A stretch of 64,000 bases of DNA. Source: Prunus persica (Eukaryota; Streptophyta; Magnoliopsida; Rosales; Rosaceae). Positions 35,163-48,219 of the stretch are shown in pieces. Below the pieces are notes generated by a model. It was given only the letters and a program-made list of their open reading frames with translations. It ran no database searches and had not been told where the DNA came from. The DNA lies in NCBI RefSeq assembly GCF_000346465.2, contig NC_034015.1, positions 5,407,600 through 5,471,599 on the forward strand, read 5' to 3'. How positions within the stretch are numbered: the first letter of the stretch is position 1; every line of letters starts with the position of its first letter. A program made the position numbers and the translations under genes.

Positions 35163-35609
35163 TGTTGATGCTCAAAAATGGTTCGACACTTTTGGGCCCA
35201 ACTTAGTGATGTATTTGCCTTCGGAATGTCCTGGGCCTCATTGGAGCGGCTGATCTCCACAAATAAGAACGCTCGGTAAGGCCTAGGGCACCGGTTGAAG
35301 CCTCTCCGATGCTTAAGTGAGTATGGAGTGAATAGCAAACTGGACAGGGTAATGGCTAAGTATGCCGAAAGTTCCCGTTACCTCCATTTTGGGACTTGTG
35401 CCCCTTTTATAAGTCTTGAGATGTGTGCATGTTGTGTATAATTTCGATGTGGGACTGTAGACATCCATTATGGGTGTTCCTCGTGTCCAAAGGATGCTTT
35501 GGGGTCTGGCCTTGCGCTTGGCAGTCAAGGGTGCCAAATCATTCCTTACCGATTCCTTCTTTTGTCTACGTGTCGTTCCTCTGTTGGTTAGTTAATTGTG
35601 GTATAAACA
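35163..35609 (-). repeat. 3' LTR of retrotransposon A
   Basis: 447 bp, collinear with 50884-51268 but with about 60 additional bases near 35277-35340. On the minus strand it has a TATA box, ACTTATAAAAGGGGC (about 35402-35416). Substitutions between the LTRs amount to roughly 8 percent over the first 110 bases by eye. Confidence 0.92.
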
Positions 35610-36741
35610 GGAGTCCGCCAAGTTCCCATCTGAGAAAGCTTATTAGTTGGGGACTTTCTTTTTTTTCTTCGGTGCCTCTGGCTTGCCGAAGGCCTAACTC
35701 AGCGCTCCGTTCGTTCGCACAGTGCCGTTTGATGACCTTGTCTGGGGCGAGGAGCCTGGGCTTTTCTTAGGAGGTGTTTGGTCTTTTTGTTTGAGGCATC
35801 CTCCAGGTTTCCTAAAGGTCACCAAATTGGTTATGCCATTCGGTAGTCATGTTCTTCTGAATGGCATGGCCTAGTTTGTTCTTCTGGGTGCTCCGATGGC
35901 GTTATTGTCGCTTGGGCTTCTACATGTGGTGTGTTCATTGGGAAGCGGAGACGACTACACAGAATGGCGCTTAGCCTTATGTGCTCAGCATGCAGATAGT
36001 CTCCTCCTTTGATTGGTGCCACGTGTCGCCACACACATGCGTAGCAGGGTAATTATGGCTTTGGTTGGGTTTTGGAGTTATATCGGTCACTCATTTTCCT
36101 ATAAATAGGAGTGACTCCAGATGGAGGAGTCCCTTGTGTCCGTGTGAGCAATTTCGAGAGCTTTGCAAAGGCGATTTCCTGCGAGTACCTTCGGCAGCCA
36201 AGGCAATTTTTGGCAACATTTTCACGGGGGAGTGATTTCTGGCGAACTTCCACCATCTTAAAAACAAGGTATTTCCGCCTTTTCCATCCTTTTTTTTATT
36301 AAATGCACCTTTATGGCTTAAACTAGACTATGAACATGTATGAACATGAAGAACGTTCGGTAGTTTAGTTGTCGTAGGTAGCGATAGCCGTAGGACTCCA
36401 TAGCTTGATCTTTTGCATGGCATTTAGTTTCCTTTTTTCTTGTTTGTAGATGTCCAATAGCGAGTCTTGGTATGATAGTAAATAACCTTTAGCAACGGAT
36501 ATGATATAGTCATACGCTTCGGATATTATCCGTTGCTGAAGGTTATTTACGAGATTGCCTTTGACATAATCTCCGATGTGTAAGTTGTTACCATGTGCCA
36601 AAAGAGTGTTGACCTCCGATGCCTAAACCTTTAACAACATCGAGGAATAAATTAGCACTGATGCTAAATACTCATTATGGCATCAATGATTTTGATTATA
36701 CTGATGCATATTATGACTCACCACATCAAAAAAGATGCTAC
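35610..36741. other. Interior of element A beside its 3' LTR; noncoding
   Basis: No gene is seen. A + strand promoter-like stretch has TATA word CCTATAAATAGG (36098-36109). At 36480-36548 an inverted repeat with 24-base arms (AAATAACCTTTAGCAACGGA and its complement) forms a hairpin around a short loop. The origin is unclear; it could include a further small transposon. Confidence 0.4.
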
Positions 36742-39477
36742 TGACAGGACCCGCCCCGGATTTCCTCAAAAATCGAGATGAATCCCGTCTTGTTATCGAC
36801 ATCACCCCGATTCCGGGACCACTTACTAAAAACCGAGACTTCCTACCAAAAATTTGGCAGAGTCTCCCTTGTAAATTGAACATTTCCCCAAATTTCAACC
36901 TGCTCAAAATTCACAGTTTAATATCCCAACCAACAACATGCTTCTAAACGAATAAACAGTTTACTACAAAGGCCTCTGGCCTCATAACTCAAATCCTAGC
37001 ACGGGCGATAACAAAGCATATTGGAGAAATTCGATTACAACAAAACAGAGTTTAATGGGAATTAAATGATGAAAGATTCCTACGAAAGCTCAAGATTTGG
37101 AAGCACACGATCTGGCTCGGCTGGGGAGCACAATCAACTACTGGTTGGGGAGCGCAGACCAGAAAAGTGTGAGTGGACAAAAATAAAGTTGAGTTCAGTG
37201 TAAACCAACATAATATAACCCCCACCATTTAGAAAACCATGCAAGAAATCAAAATGCATCTCAAAACCATCATAGTCAAGTATATACATATCAAGTTAAA
37301 TCAATACCGGATACCAAGTCCGAAATCCATAAAGAACACTTTACAAACTCACCATTCAAATATTATAAGTCCCGATACTAAACTCTCGAAAGCGTACCCA
37401 TTGGCACGACCGGCAAGGAAGTATTCTCACCGAAAAACAAGAACGAATGAATAGTCGTATATATATACATATAAACATATAATATAAGAGATATATATAA
37501 TATAAATATGACAATCACCTAGTTGTATCGGGGATTGGATTGTTTGACTAGTCCACATGGAAAAGCCCGCATAAAAGAATTCCTCAATTGACCATGTGGC
37601 TAGGGAACGAGCCGTCCAAATGGAGGACTAACTCTCAACCAACACGTACGGCCGAGACCCTCAAAACTCGTACGCTTATGACCAGTCCTACGCGCGCAGA
37701 CTACCCAATCAAGGGTCTACAGCAACACCCCATCAAGGATGCCCCGGTTTCCAACATTTCAAAGTATCTCAAGTTTCCGTATCCAAGTTCCAAATCCGGG
37801 GAGGAACATAGGGTAGTGCTTATAGCACTCCAAACTGACATTCTATACTCAATTCTTTCTACAATCTCATCTCAAAAACCCAAGTACTCCTCACATAGAC
37901 AATTATAGATAGAATTTCTCAAAATCCATAAATACATACTCAAGATACTCAAAATATGTCAACCCAAAATATATTGCCAATGCATCATAAAAATATCAAT
38001 CTCAACAATTGAATAAATAATATATCCAATACACCATGAAAACATTATGCATACTTTTTTCCCATCATAAAACCATGTATAAGATTTGAAACCAAAGTCC
38101 ACTCACAGGTAATCCCATGCTGCTTGACCCTGAGAGGGTCCCGCTTACTGCGTGTGTGTGGTTGGAGTACATATTTCAGAATGTGAATACAAGATTAATA
38201 CAAAGCGTTTCGAACGAGAACTTTGAATTAAAATCCTAGTTTCCCGGGTTTCTAGTGAGTGTACGAGGAACGGGACAATCTAAAAGTTCCTAAGGGTTCC
38301 ACAAGGTTTAGGATACACATCTCGTAAGTTTGTTCCGAAACGGACGGTTAGATTACTCACGATCCCAAGATCGAACGTTTATCGTAAAACGCAAATTTTA
38401 AGTTATTGAATCGGAACATGCGGGGCTCCGATTTACAATCCGCGAATTCCTACACGATCCTAGGAATGTCTAGAGTAACATATATTGGAATGGAGTCGAT
38501 CTAATGGTCTGAACCTATCGAACCCGGATAACGCACAATAGGCATAAATCCATTCGATAGTCAACCAACATCGAAATTGAAATCCGATCACACCTACGCA
38601 CTCGTGAGGACCAGGAGAACACATTGGGATAAAATGCACCTTTTTCTACAGTGACCATGAGCCACCACATGCGCCGGCAGTGCGTGGGTGTCCCAAGCGA
38701 TAACACTTCGTCGAAAAATCTCAAATTAAGGCTCAAGACTCTTACCCTAGGTGTAACACCTTATTTGGAGTCACTTTTGTTCTTGGGCCTACCCCAAAAA
38801 GTGACCGAAAGTGGCCGGAATCGCGATCCCAAAACCATCCGAACCCTAAATCCAAAATTAACCCACTTACGCTAGAAATTTCTGAAATCCTACCTAACCA
38901 TCAGCTAGATCATGGAAAATAGGTGGAAATCCATACCTTACACTACAAATTTGGTGGAGATTTGAGAGAGAACGAGTGGTGGAAATTTTCTGTGAAAAAC
39001 CAGCTCGTTTTTTACGAAATCTGACGGCTGGCTGGCGGCTCACGACGAGAGGTGGGCTGGGGAATGACGATGAGGTCTGGCTGGATATTTTGGTATCGGC
39101 CTTGTGGCCCGAGTTGGGATGTGGCGAAGGTGGTGGCTCGTTGAGCCACCGGCTGGAGAGAAAAATCGAAGGGGAGGGGGAAGCTCGTGCGGGGAGAGAG
39201 AGAGAGAGTGAGGAGAGAGAGAAAATCAGATTTTTAATCAAACCCTTTTTGAAATATTTACAATTTTGACACTGAGTTTCTTTTGATTGTAACTTCTTCG
39301 TTACAACTCCGAATAGAGTCCACTACGTGTCTACAGACTCATCTCAGTACGATCTACCGAAACATACTAGTCTCTACCCCAAACTTTTTCCGGGTAAGAA
39401 AATGACCAAAATACCCCTACCCCAAGGGTAAATTCGTAAATTCATATTTAGGGTTTAATTGGAGTCGGGGTGTTACA
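36742..39477 (-). repeat. 3' LTR of chromovirus B
   Basis: 2736 bp, collinear with 43406-46163. It contains a GA microsatellite near 39197-39225. The adjoining internal sequence 39478-39490 is the polypurine tract on the minus strand. Confidence 0.95.
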
Positions 39478-42400
39478 ACCTACCCCCATTATAAAAATTT
39501 CGTCCTCGAAATTTACGTACCTATCAATGGAAGAGATAAGGGTACTTGGCCCGTATCTGCGCCTCGGGCTCCCAAGTAACTTCTTCAACAGTTTGACTTC
39601 TCTACAAAACTTTCACTAAAAGAATGGATCTGGAGCGCAACCTTTGTTCTTTCCTATCTAGGATCTGCACAGGTTGCTCTTCATATGTCGAATCTTCTCT
39701 CAACTCCACGGGTTGATGTTCTAGAACATGAGAAGGTTCGAGCATGTACTTCCATAGCATGGATACATGAAACACGACATGGATTCGAGATAGTTCTATA
39801 GGTAGGGCAAGTCTATAGGCAACTGGTCCAATGCGTTCAGTGATCTCATAAAGTCCAATATAACGAGGGCTTAACTTCCCACATTTACCAAATCTCATCA
39901 CACCTTTCCAAGGAGATAGCTTCAAGAATACCCAATCTCCAACAGCAAACTCAAGATCCTTGGACCTGTTATCCGCATAACTCTTCTGTCGGTCTTGTGC
40001 GGTTTTCAACTTCTCCCTAATCATCTTCACCTTCTCGATTGTTGCTCGGATACTGTCTACCTTTTCACTTTCTTGTCACCCACCTAATTCCAACAAATAG
40101 AAGTTCTACACTGCCTCCCACACAAAGCCTCATACAGAGCCATCTCAATGCTCGAATGATAACTGTTGTTATATGTAAGCTCCACCAAAGCAAGGTGAGT
40201 ATCCCAATTATCTTTCAGCTATAAACACAAGATCTCAACATGTCTTCCATGGTCTGAATGGTTCTTTCCGACTGTCCATCAGTCTGTGGGTGGAAAGCAG
40301 TACTAAAACGTAACTTGGTACCCATAGCCTCATGTAAACACTTCCAAAATCGATACCAGCGCTCACACAATGGATACCAGCGCTCCATGCAACCTCATTA
40401 TCTCATCCAAAAAGAGTTTAGCTAATTTTGACAAGGAATAGGTTTCTTTTGTAGGTAGAAGATGGGCGAATTTGGTGAATCAATCAACTATCACCCAAAT
40501 TCCATCATGCCCTTTAAAAGTACGTGGAAGTTTGAAAATGAAGTCCATTGTGATATGCTTCCACTTCCATTCAGGGATCGAAAGTGGCTGCATAAGTCCA
40601 GATGGTTTCTATCGCTTCGCTTTCACTTGTTGACAAATCAGACATCTGCTCACATACTTAGCAATATCACCCTTCATATGCGGCCACGAGTAGTACTCAC
40701 GTAGAGTCCGATACATCTTAGTACTACCTGGATGCATAGAGTAAGTGGAACAATGAGCTTCCTCCATAATTTCTTTTTTCAAGTCATCCTTGCTCTTGGG
40801 TACACAGAGACGAGTTCCAGTCACCAAGGACCCGTCTTCTCTTATTGCATAATCCGTCTATGTACCGTTCTCTACTTCCAACCTTATCACGCACAGATTA
40901 GGGTCTTCCAATGGGGCTGTAATCACCCGCTCAGTTAGAATAGGCCTCACATGCAAACTAGCAAGTATTCCTCCCTGTTGAGTCATTTCCAAACCCACAC
41001 CGTCCTTCCGCAGTTCCACCAATAATGGAAGATAGGGCATTCTGAGATGAGCTAAGTTTCCACTGCCCTTCCTACTCAGCGCATCTGCTACCACATTTGC
41101 TCTGACGGGATGATGCTCAATCATACAGTCATACAGTCATAATCCTTAATCAATTCCACCCAACGCCGCTGTCTCATATTCAACTCCCTCTGAGTGAAAA
41201 ATTACTTGAGGCTCTTGTGATCAGTGAAAATCTGACACGTCTCACCATACAAGTAATGCAGCTAAATCTTGAGAGCAAACACCATTGCAGCAAGTTCCAA
41301 GTCATGGACAAGATAATTCTGCTAATGCTTCTTGAGTTGCCTCGAGGAATAAGCAATCACCCAATCATGCTGCATCAGAACACATCCCAAGCCTTGTAAA
41401 GATGCATAACTATAGATCATAAAGTTCCCCGAGTTATCCGGAAGAGCCAAAACAAGTGCGGTGGTTAACTGCTTCTTTAGCTCCTGAAAACTCTGTTCAC
41501 ACTCCTCCGTCCACTCAAACTTAACATCTTTCCTTGACAACCGAATGAGAGGTGCTGCTATCGAAGAGAACCCTTCCACAAATCAATGATAGTAACCTGC
41601 TAACCCCAGAAAATTCCGTACTTCCGTCACGCTTGTGGGTTGCACCCAATTCACAATAGCTTCTACTTTGCGAGGGTCCACATAGATTCCTTCTGCATAT
41701 ATCACATGTCCAAGGAAGTCCACTCTATCCAACCAAAATTGACACTTATTGAACTTGGCATAAAGCTGCTTCCTTCTCAAAGTATTCAACACCAACCTCA
41801 GATGTTTCTTATGACTCTCCAAAGTTTGGGAATATACAAGGATGTCGTCTATGAACACAATCACAAAGCGATCCAAGTAAGGTCGGAACACTCTGTTCAT
41901 GAGATCCATAAACACTGCTGGGGCATTTGTCAATCCGAAAGGCATCACCAAGAACTCATAATGGCCGTAACGAGTCCTGAATGCTGTCTTGGGAATATCT
42001 TCTTCTCGTACTCTGAGTTGATGATATGCCGATCTCAGATCAATCTTGGAAAAATACTTGGCACCCTTCAACTGATAGAACAAGTCATCGATTCGAAGCA
42101 AATGATATCAATTACGAATTGTCGCCTTGTTCAACTGCCTGTAGTCAATACAAAGTATCATGGTCCCATCCTTCTTCTTTACAAACAACACCGGCGCAGC
42201 CCCAGGGGAAACATTAGATCAGATGAATCCAAGATCAACCAATTCCTGCAATTGAGTCTTCAATTCACGCAATTCTGCTAGTGCCGTCCTATAAGGAGCT
42301 TGATGAATTGGATTCATGCCTAGAAAGAGTTCAATAGTGAACTCGGTTTCTCTCTGAGGAGGAAAACCAGGAAGATCATCTTGAAAGACATCCGGAAATT

Positions 42401-42787
42401 CACGAACAACAGGGACGTCTTCCAGATTCAGAGTGACTCCACGAGTATCTATGATGTGGACTAAGTATCCCACACATCCCTTCCCGAGTAACCTTTTTGC
42501 CTTTATGGCTGAGATGAGACAAGACTGGAGAACTCTACGCTCTCCACAGAATACAACTTCAGGTTGTCCCGGACTTTTAAGTACGACCCTTTCCGAAAAC
42601 AATCCATCGATGCACGTTGTTTCTCCAACCAATCCATTCCTAAGATGATGTCCAGATCAATCAAGTCCAAGGGGATCAAATCGGCTTCCAACATTGCATC
42701 ACCCACTTGGACATAACAACCCCTGAAAACCATGTCCGCAAACAGGACATCCCCCGTAGGTAAAGAAATGCTAAAGCTTCCTGTCAT
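39478..42787 (-). pseudogene. Chromovirus B pol (protease, RT, RNase H, integrase, chromodomain), broken
   Basis: Minus-strand domains in order: protease tail with DIILGMDWL (42787-42503); linker; reverse transcriptase with [16 protein letters not shown] and catalytic FIDDILVYS (42101-41583); RNase H start FEWTEECEQSFQELK (41579-41322); integrase zinc finger with H…HPG and CLICQQ (40827-40609); decayed integrase core; a GPY-like region and chromodomain (RIHVVFHVSMLW, then YEEQPVQILDRKEQ, 40030-39602), finishing out of frame with EVTWEPEAQIRAKYPYLF near 39510. Stops and frame changes between the blocks make it inactive. Chromodomains of this group are thought to steer integration to heterochromatin. 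Confidence 0.93.
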
Positions 42788-43389
42788 GGTTGTCAGTTTA
42801 ACACTGGCATATGGTACGAAACTAGGTGCAATCCACTAACCAGTAATCAGTCACATGGGCATTTGTCTAAATAAATTGTCAATCTCAACCCAAACAGTTC
42901 CTTTGCTAACTGTGATGTACTTGTCATCATCTAGTTAGCAATCTCTCCTACCCTTCCTTGGTCACTCACAATACATTCCTATTCCAACTTACTACTACCC
43001 AGTCGAACCTTCTCTAAGGGTTCATCGTAACTTCCCAACAGGATTAACTTCGGCCTCACACCAGCCAACCCAATAGGCATTCGTTAAAGCCGTTTCGAGA
43101 TCACAAGAATTACCTTATGGTCTCATCAGAATAAGAAACAGAATCTTGTTACAACCAAAATCGCTACTCCTTAAAAGAGTTAGTCAACTCTCACAATCAA
43201 CCCAACAACCTTACTAATCGGAAGTAAAAATTCACAACGTGTTAGAGGAAACGAACTCGTGAAACGTACTTGGAACGTCTTATGAGGTCAACCACACCAA
43301 AGAGGCATTCTTCTAGAATGGAACACTAGACGCTTAACACTACTAAGGGAACACACAAGGTATGGACTCCACAGGAAATTGAATCTAAT
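42788..43389 (-). other. Residual leader of chromovirus B, gag missing
   Basis: Noncoding. A normal element would have about 1.5 kb or more of gag here. No capsid or zinc-knuckle sequence is visible, so an internal deletion removed it. Confidence 0.6.
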
Positions 43390-43401
43390 GCTCTGATACT
43401 A
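43390..43401 (-). other. Primer-binding site of chromovirus B
   Basis: On the minus strand TAGTATCAGAGC, complementary to the 3' end of initiator tRNA-Met as in most plant chromoviruses, four bases after the LTR end. Confidence 0.8.
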
Positions 43402-43405
43402 AGCT

Positions 43406-46163
43406 TCACAGGACCCGCCCGAATTTCCTCTAAAACTAAGACGAATCCAGCCTTGTTACCGACATCAACCCAATGTCGAGCCCACTTACTATAAACCGAG
43501 ACTTTATACCAATATTTGGCAGAGTCTTCCCTATAAATTGAACATTTTCCCAAATTTCAACCTGCTCAAAATTCACAGTTCAATATCCCAACCAGCAACA
43601 TGCTTCTAAAGGAATAAACAGTTTACTACAAAGACCTCCGGCCTCGTAAATCAAACCCTAGCATGGGCGATAATATAGCATATCCAATAAATTGGATTAC
43701 AACAAAATAGAGTTCAATGGGAATTAAATGTTGAAAGATTCCTACAAAGGCTCAAGATTTGGAAGCACACGATCTGGCTCGGCTGTGGAGCTCAGTCAAC
43801 TACTGGCTAGGGGGCGCAAACCAGAAAAGTGTGAGTGGACAAAAATAAAGTTCAGTTCAGTGTAAACCAACATAATATAACCCCACCGTTTAGAAAACCA
43901 TGCAAGAAATCCAAATGCATTCCAAAACCATCATAGTCAAGTATATACATATCAAGTTAAATAAATACCGGATGCCAAGTCCGAAATCCATAAAGTAAAC
44001 TTTGCAAACCCACCATTCAAATATTAGAAGTCCCAAAACTAAACTCTCGAAAGTATACCCATTGGCACGACCGGCAAGGAAGTATCCTTACCGAAAACAA
44101 GAACACATATATATATATACATATAAATATATAATATAATAGATATATATATATATAATATAAGAGATATATATATATAATATAAATATGACAATCACCT
44201 AGTTGTATCGGGGAAACAATCCAACTGGGGGATTGTTTGACTAGTCCATATGGAAGAGCCTGCATAAAAGAATTCCTCAATTGACCATGTGATTAGGGAA
44301 CGAGCTGTCCAACTGGAGGACGAACTCTCAGCCAGCACGTACGGCCGAGACCCTTAAAACTCGTACGCCTGTGACCAGTCCTATGCGCACAAACTACCCA
44401 ATCAAGGGTCTACAGCAACACCCCATAAAGGATGCCCCTGGTTCTGAATTTCCAAGTATCTCAAGTTTCCGTATCCAAGTTCCGAATCCGGGGAGGTACA
44501 TAGGGTAGTGCTTATAGCACTCCAAACTGACATTCTATACTCAATTCTTTCCACAATCTCATCTCAACAACCCAAGTACCCCACACATAGACAATTATAG
44601 ATAGAATTTCTCAAAATTCATAAATATAAACTCAAGATACTCAAAATATGTCAAAACCCAAAATATGTTGCCAATGCATCATAAAAATATCAATTTCAAC
44701 AATTGAATAAATAATATATCCAATACACCATGAAAACATTATGCATACTTTTTTCCCATCATAAAACCATGCATAAGATTTGAAAACAAAGTCCACTCAC
44801 AGGTAGTCCCACGCTGCTTGACTATGAGAGGGTCCCGCCAGCTGCGTGTGCGTGATCGGAGCACCTATTTCAAAATGCGAATACGAGATTAATACAAAGC
44901 GTTTCGAAAGAGAACTTTGAATTAAAATCCTAGTTTCCTGGGTTTATAGTGAGTGTACGAGGAATGAGACAATGTGAAAGTTCCTAAGGGTTCCACAAGG
45001 TTAGGATACACGTCCCTTAAATTTGGTCCGAAACGAACGGTTAGATTGCTCACAATCGCACGATCAGACGTTTATCGTAAAATGCAAACTTTAAGTTATT
45101 GAATCGGAACATCCGGGGCTCTGATTCTCGATCCGCGAATTTCTACACGATCCTAGGAATGTCTAGAGTAACATATATTGGAATGGAGTCGATCTAACAG
45201 TCTGAACCTATCGAACCTGGATAACGCACAAAAGGAGTAAATTCATTTGATAGTCAAACAACATCCGAATTGAAATCCAAGCACACGTACAAGCTCGTAA
45301 GGACCAGGAGAACACATTGGGATAAAATTAACTTTTCTCTACAGTGCCCACGCGCCACCACACGCGCTGGCAGTGCGTGTGTGTCCAAAGTGATAACACT
45401 TCGCTAGAAAATCTCAAAATTACGGCTCAAGAGTCTTACCCTAGGTGTAACACCCTATTTGGAGTCACTTTTGTTCTGTGCCTACCCTAAAAAGTGACCG
45501 GAATTGCTATCCCAAAACCAGCCGAACCCTAAATCCAAAATTAACCCACTTACGCTGGAAATTTCTCAAATCCAACCCAACCATGAGCTAGATCATGGAA
45601 AATAAGTGGAAATCCATACCTTACATGACAAAGTTGGTGGAGAATTGAGAGAGAACGAGCGGTGGGAATTTTTTGTGAAAGCCCGCTCGTTTTTTACGGA
45701 TTCTAGCAGCTGGCGGGTGGCTCACAACAGGAGGTGGGCTGGGGAATGACGGTGAAGTTTGGCTGGATATTTTGGTATCAGCCTTATGTCCGGAGGTGAG
45801 TGGTGGCGAAGGTGGTGGCTCGGTGAGCCACCGGCTAGAGAGAAAAATCGAAGGGGAGGGGAAAGCTCGTGCGGGGAGAGAGAAAAAATCAGATTTTTAA
45901 TCAAACCCTTTTTGAAATATTTACGGTTTTGCCATTGAGTTTTTTTTGATTGTAACTTCTTCGTTACAACCCCGAATCGAGCCCACTATGTGTCTACGGG
46001 CTCATCTCAGTACGATCTACCTAAAATTACCAGTCACTACCCCAAACTCTTTTCGAGCAAGAAAATGACCAAAATACCCCTACCCAAGGGTAAATTCGTA
46101 AATTCATATTTAATTAAATAAAATAATTTAATTAAGGAATTTAATTGGAGTTAGGGTGTTACA
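43406..46163 (-). repeat. 5' LTR of chromovirus B
   Basis: 2758 bp. Compared with the 3' LTR it has scattered substitutions and an AT-rich addition near 46113-46140. Short (TA)n runs occur near 44104-44170. Confidence 0.95.
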
Positions 46164-46168
46164 GCTAC

Positions 46169-48200
46169 GCTGTAGCAAATTATGGTCTATGCATTCGTTT
46201 TTTGTGTTTATGCTGAAGTGGAAATTCTACAAATGGTTTGAATTTCTACAAATTTTATTGACCCTTCTAATTATAGGCTTCAGTTTTCATGGACTGCTGA
46301 TGTTGTTTTTAATTTTTAACATCAGTTGTTATGGCAAAACTGAGGTTGTTATACATGATGTAAATATAGAAACATCACATCCATTTCATATATATTACCA
46401 TTACAACATCAAAAAGCATATATATATATATAGGTAAACTTATGAGTTCTCCTGCCATTAAACCAAAATCCATCCATCATCCATACATATATAAGCAACA
46501 TACTATCAAAACAACAAGGAGAATATTCAAACTCAAATCCATTCTAGCACATGACATGCCCATTCATCTCGAACCTCGTCCAATTGCGTTTAGGTGTAAA
46601 ATTTCTTCTTTTTCTCACTTCTCACATATTGAAATTAAATGAAAAGAGCAATGTAAAGAATCCATCAAATACCAGCTTTCCAGTCAAGCCAAATGTACCT
46701 AAAGAGAGATCTCTAAAATTTGAAGAAATTGATGCCCAAAGTGAAGACTATAATCAATTAAGCAATTCACTGAAAAAATTTAGTTTCCATATTATAAAAG
46801 AACCTTCCATATACTAATTGCCTAATTTTTCCAGTCATGCTCTAAATCAATCTGTATACCTTTAATTATATCACAACCATACCTTCAAAAAATCTCTCAG
46901 CAAGACAATAATCACCCAACAAGGTAACAATTGCAATAATATCCACACTCCATAATCATATTACGTCATGCTAAAAACAAAAGTTGCATATAATTTGTAC
47001 AAGTACCTTAGTTCGAAATGCAAGAGTACAAGTCCATTTCCCCATTGGTAACTACATATTGTAGAGCAGAACCCATTTTTGGATAACAAGAGACATTAAT
47101 GTGTTTATATGTATATAGTACAATCCCTACCAGCTGTACAAGTCCATTTCCTTATTGGTAACGACATACTATAGTTCAACTAATTGATGCTTAAACTCAG
47201 TCCAGCATGATAAACTAAAGCTTTTGAAGCCATCAAGTTACACTAACAATTTATAAACCAGGGAAAACAATGATGGGAGCCCAACGAAGGAGAATCACAA
47301 AGAGCATTGAGATTGGGATCTAGGGGTTTGAACTATGATGGGAGGCCAACAAGGGAGAGATCACTGTCGGGCATAAATGATTGTGCTACTTGAAAGTAAT
47401 TATTAGACTCATATTGAACTGAACATAGTGTTACCTTACTGAATAACTAACAATCATTTCAGTAACTAAAAACAAAAATAGTGGTTTGCAGATACCTTTT
47501 ATCTTCCCTGCACATGCAGGCTGTTCATAAAAGTGCGTCGGTGCATATTGTAAACAAAAAGAAAATGACAAACAAATAGTTGTCACATAGAAGCTTTACT
47601 TTTCTTATTACTTTATGTGCTAAGTCTTCCTTTATGGTTAGAGCCTCCAAAATCATGCCAATCTGCCAAGAGGCACATATATGTATTAACAAAGAATGAC
47701 TATGTATTAAATAGCATGCTTTCATTAGTCAGCTGTTCGCAAAAGAAAGGGGAAAAAAGGCAGAACAAAACTATGCAGATTAGAACATTAGCATGCCCTG
47801 TACAACTACCAAAGGGCAGGGTGCATAAAATAGAACGCTAAAAACTTTTCTCATGTTACTTCAAATAGAGTAAAGAATAGAAAAACATTGCACCATGCTT
47901 GTTGAATTGATACGCTACAAACGACATTTAAGTAAACACTGCAAATGTTGGGCAGTTGTAAGTAAAGAAATGATTACTGTATTTCAAAGAGATTATGATG
48001 ACTACCTGTTGCTAGCGATATTAACAGTGTTCTTTAGCAAGGATGCCTGCATAAAGCATAAAGGGGATGAAAGAGAAGGTAAACATGTATATGACAAAAC
48101 AAAGATGCTAGACTAAGTAGAGAACGGAAAATACTAAGTTTGTGACTGATGCTTTCAGGGGAAATGCCCGGCATATCGTCGTATGACTAGGCAAACAGTT
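46169..48200. other. Unassigned 2 kb inside retrotransposon A
   Basis: AT-rich DNA with no recognisable domain, lying where the reverse transcriptase and integrase of element A should be. The phrase TGTACAAGTCCATTTCC recurs at about 46997-47040 and 47134-47150. It could be a further insertion that replaced pol. Confidence 0.4.
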
Positions 48201-48219
48201 TAGAATGATGGTGAAGAAA

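Larger units (their letters stand above)
36742..46163 (-). mobile_element. Chromovirus (Tekay/Del-like Ty3) retrotransposon B, 9.4 kb, nested in A
   Basis: LTRs at 36742-39477 (3') and 43406-46163 (5') and a perfect 5 bp target duplication GCTAC (36737-36741 and 46164-46168). LTRs begin TGTAACACCC on the minus strand. The primer-binding site matches the initiator tRNA-Met type and the polypurine tract is GGGGGTAGGT. The pol region ends in a chromodomain, the hallmark of chromoviruses. Only about 600 bases lie between primer-binding site and protease, so gag is largely deleted. Confidence 0.96.
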
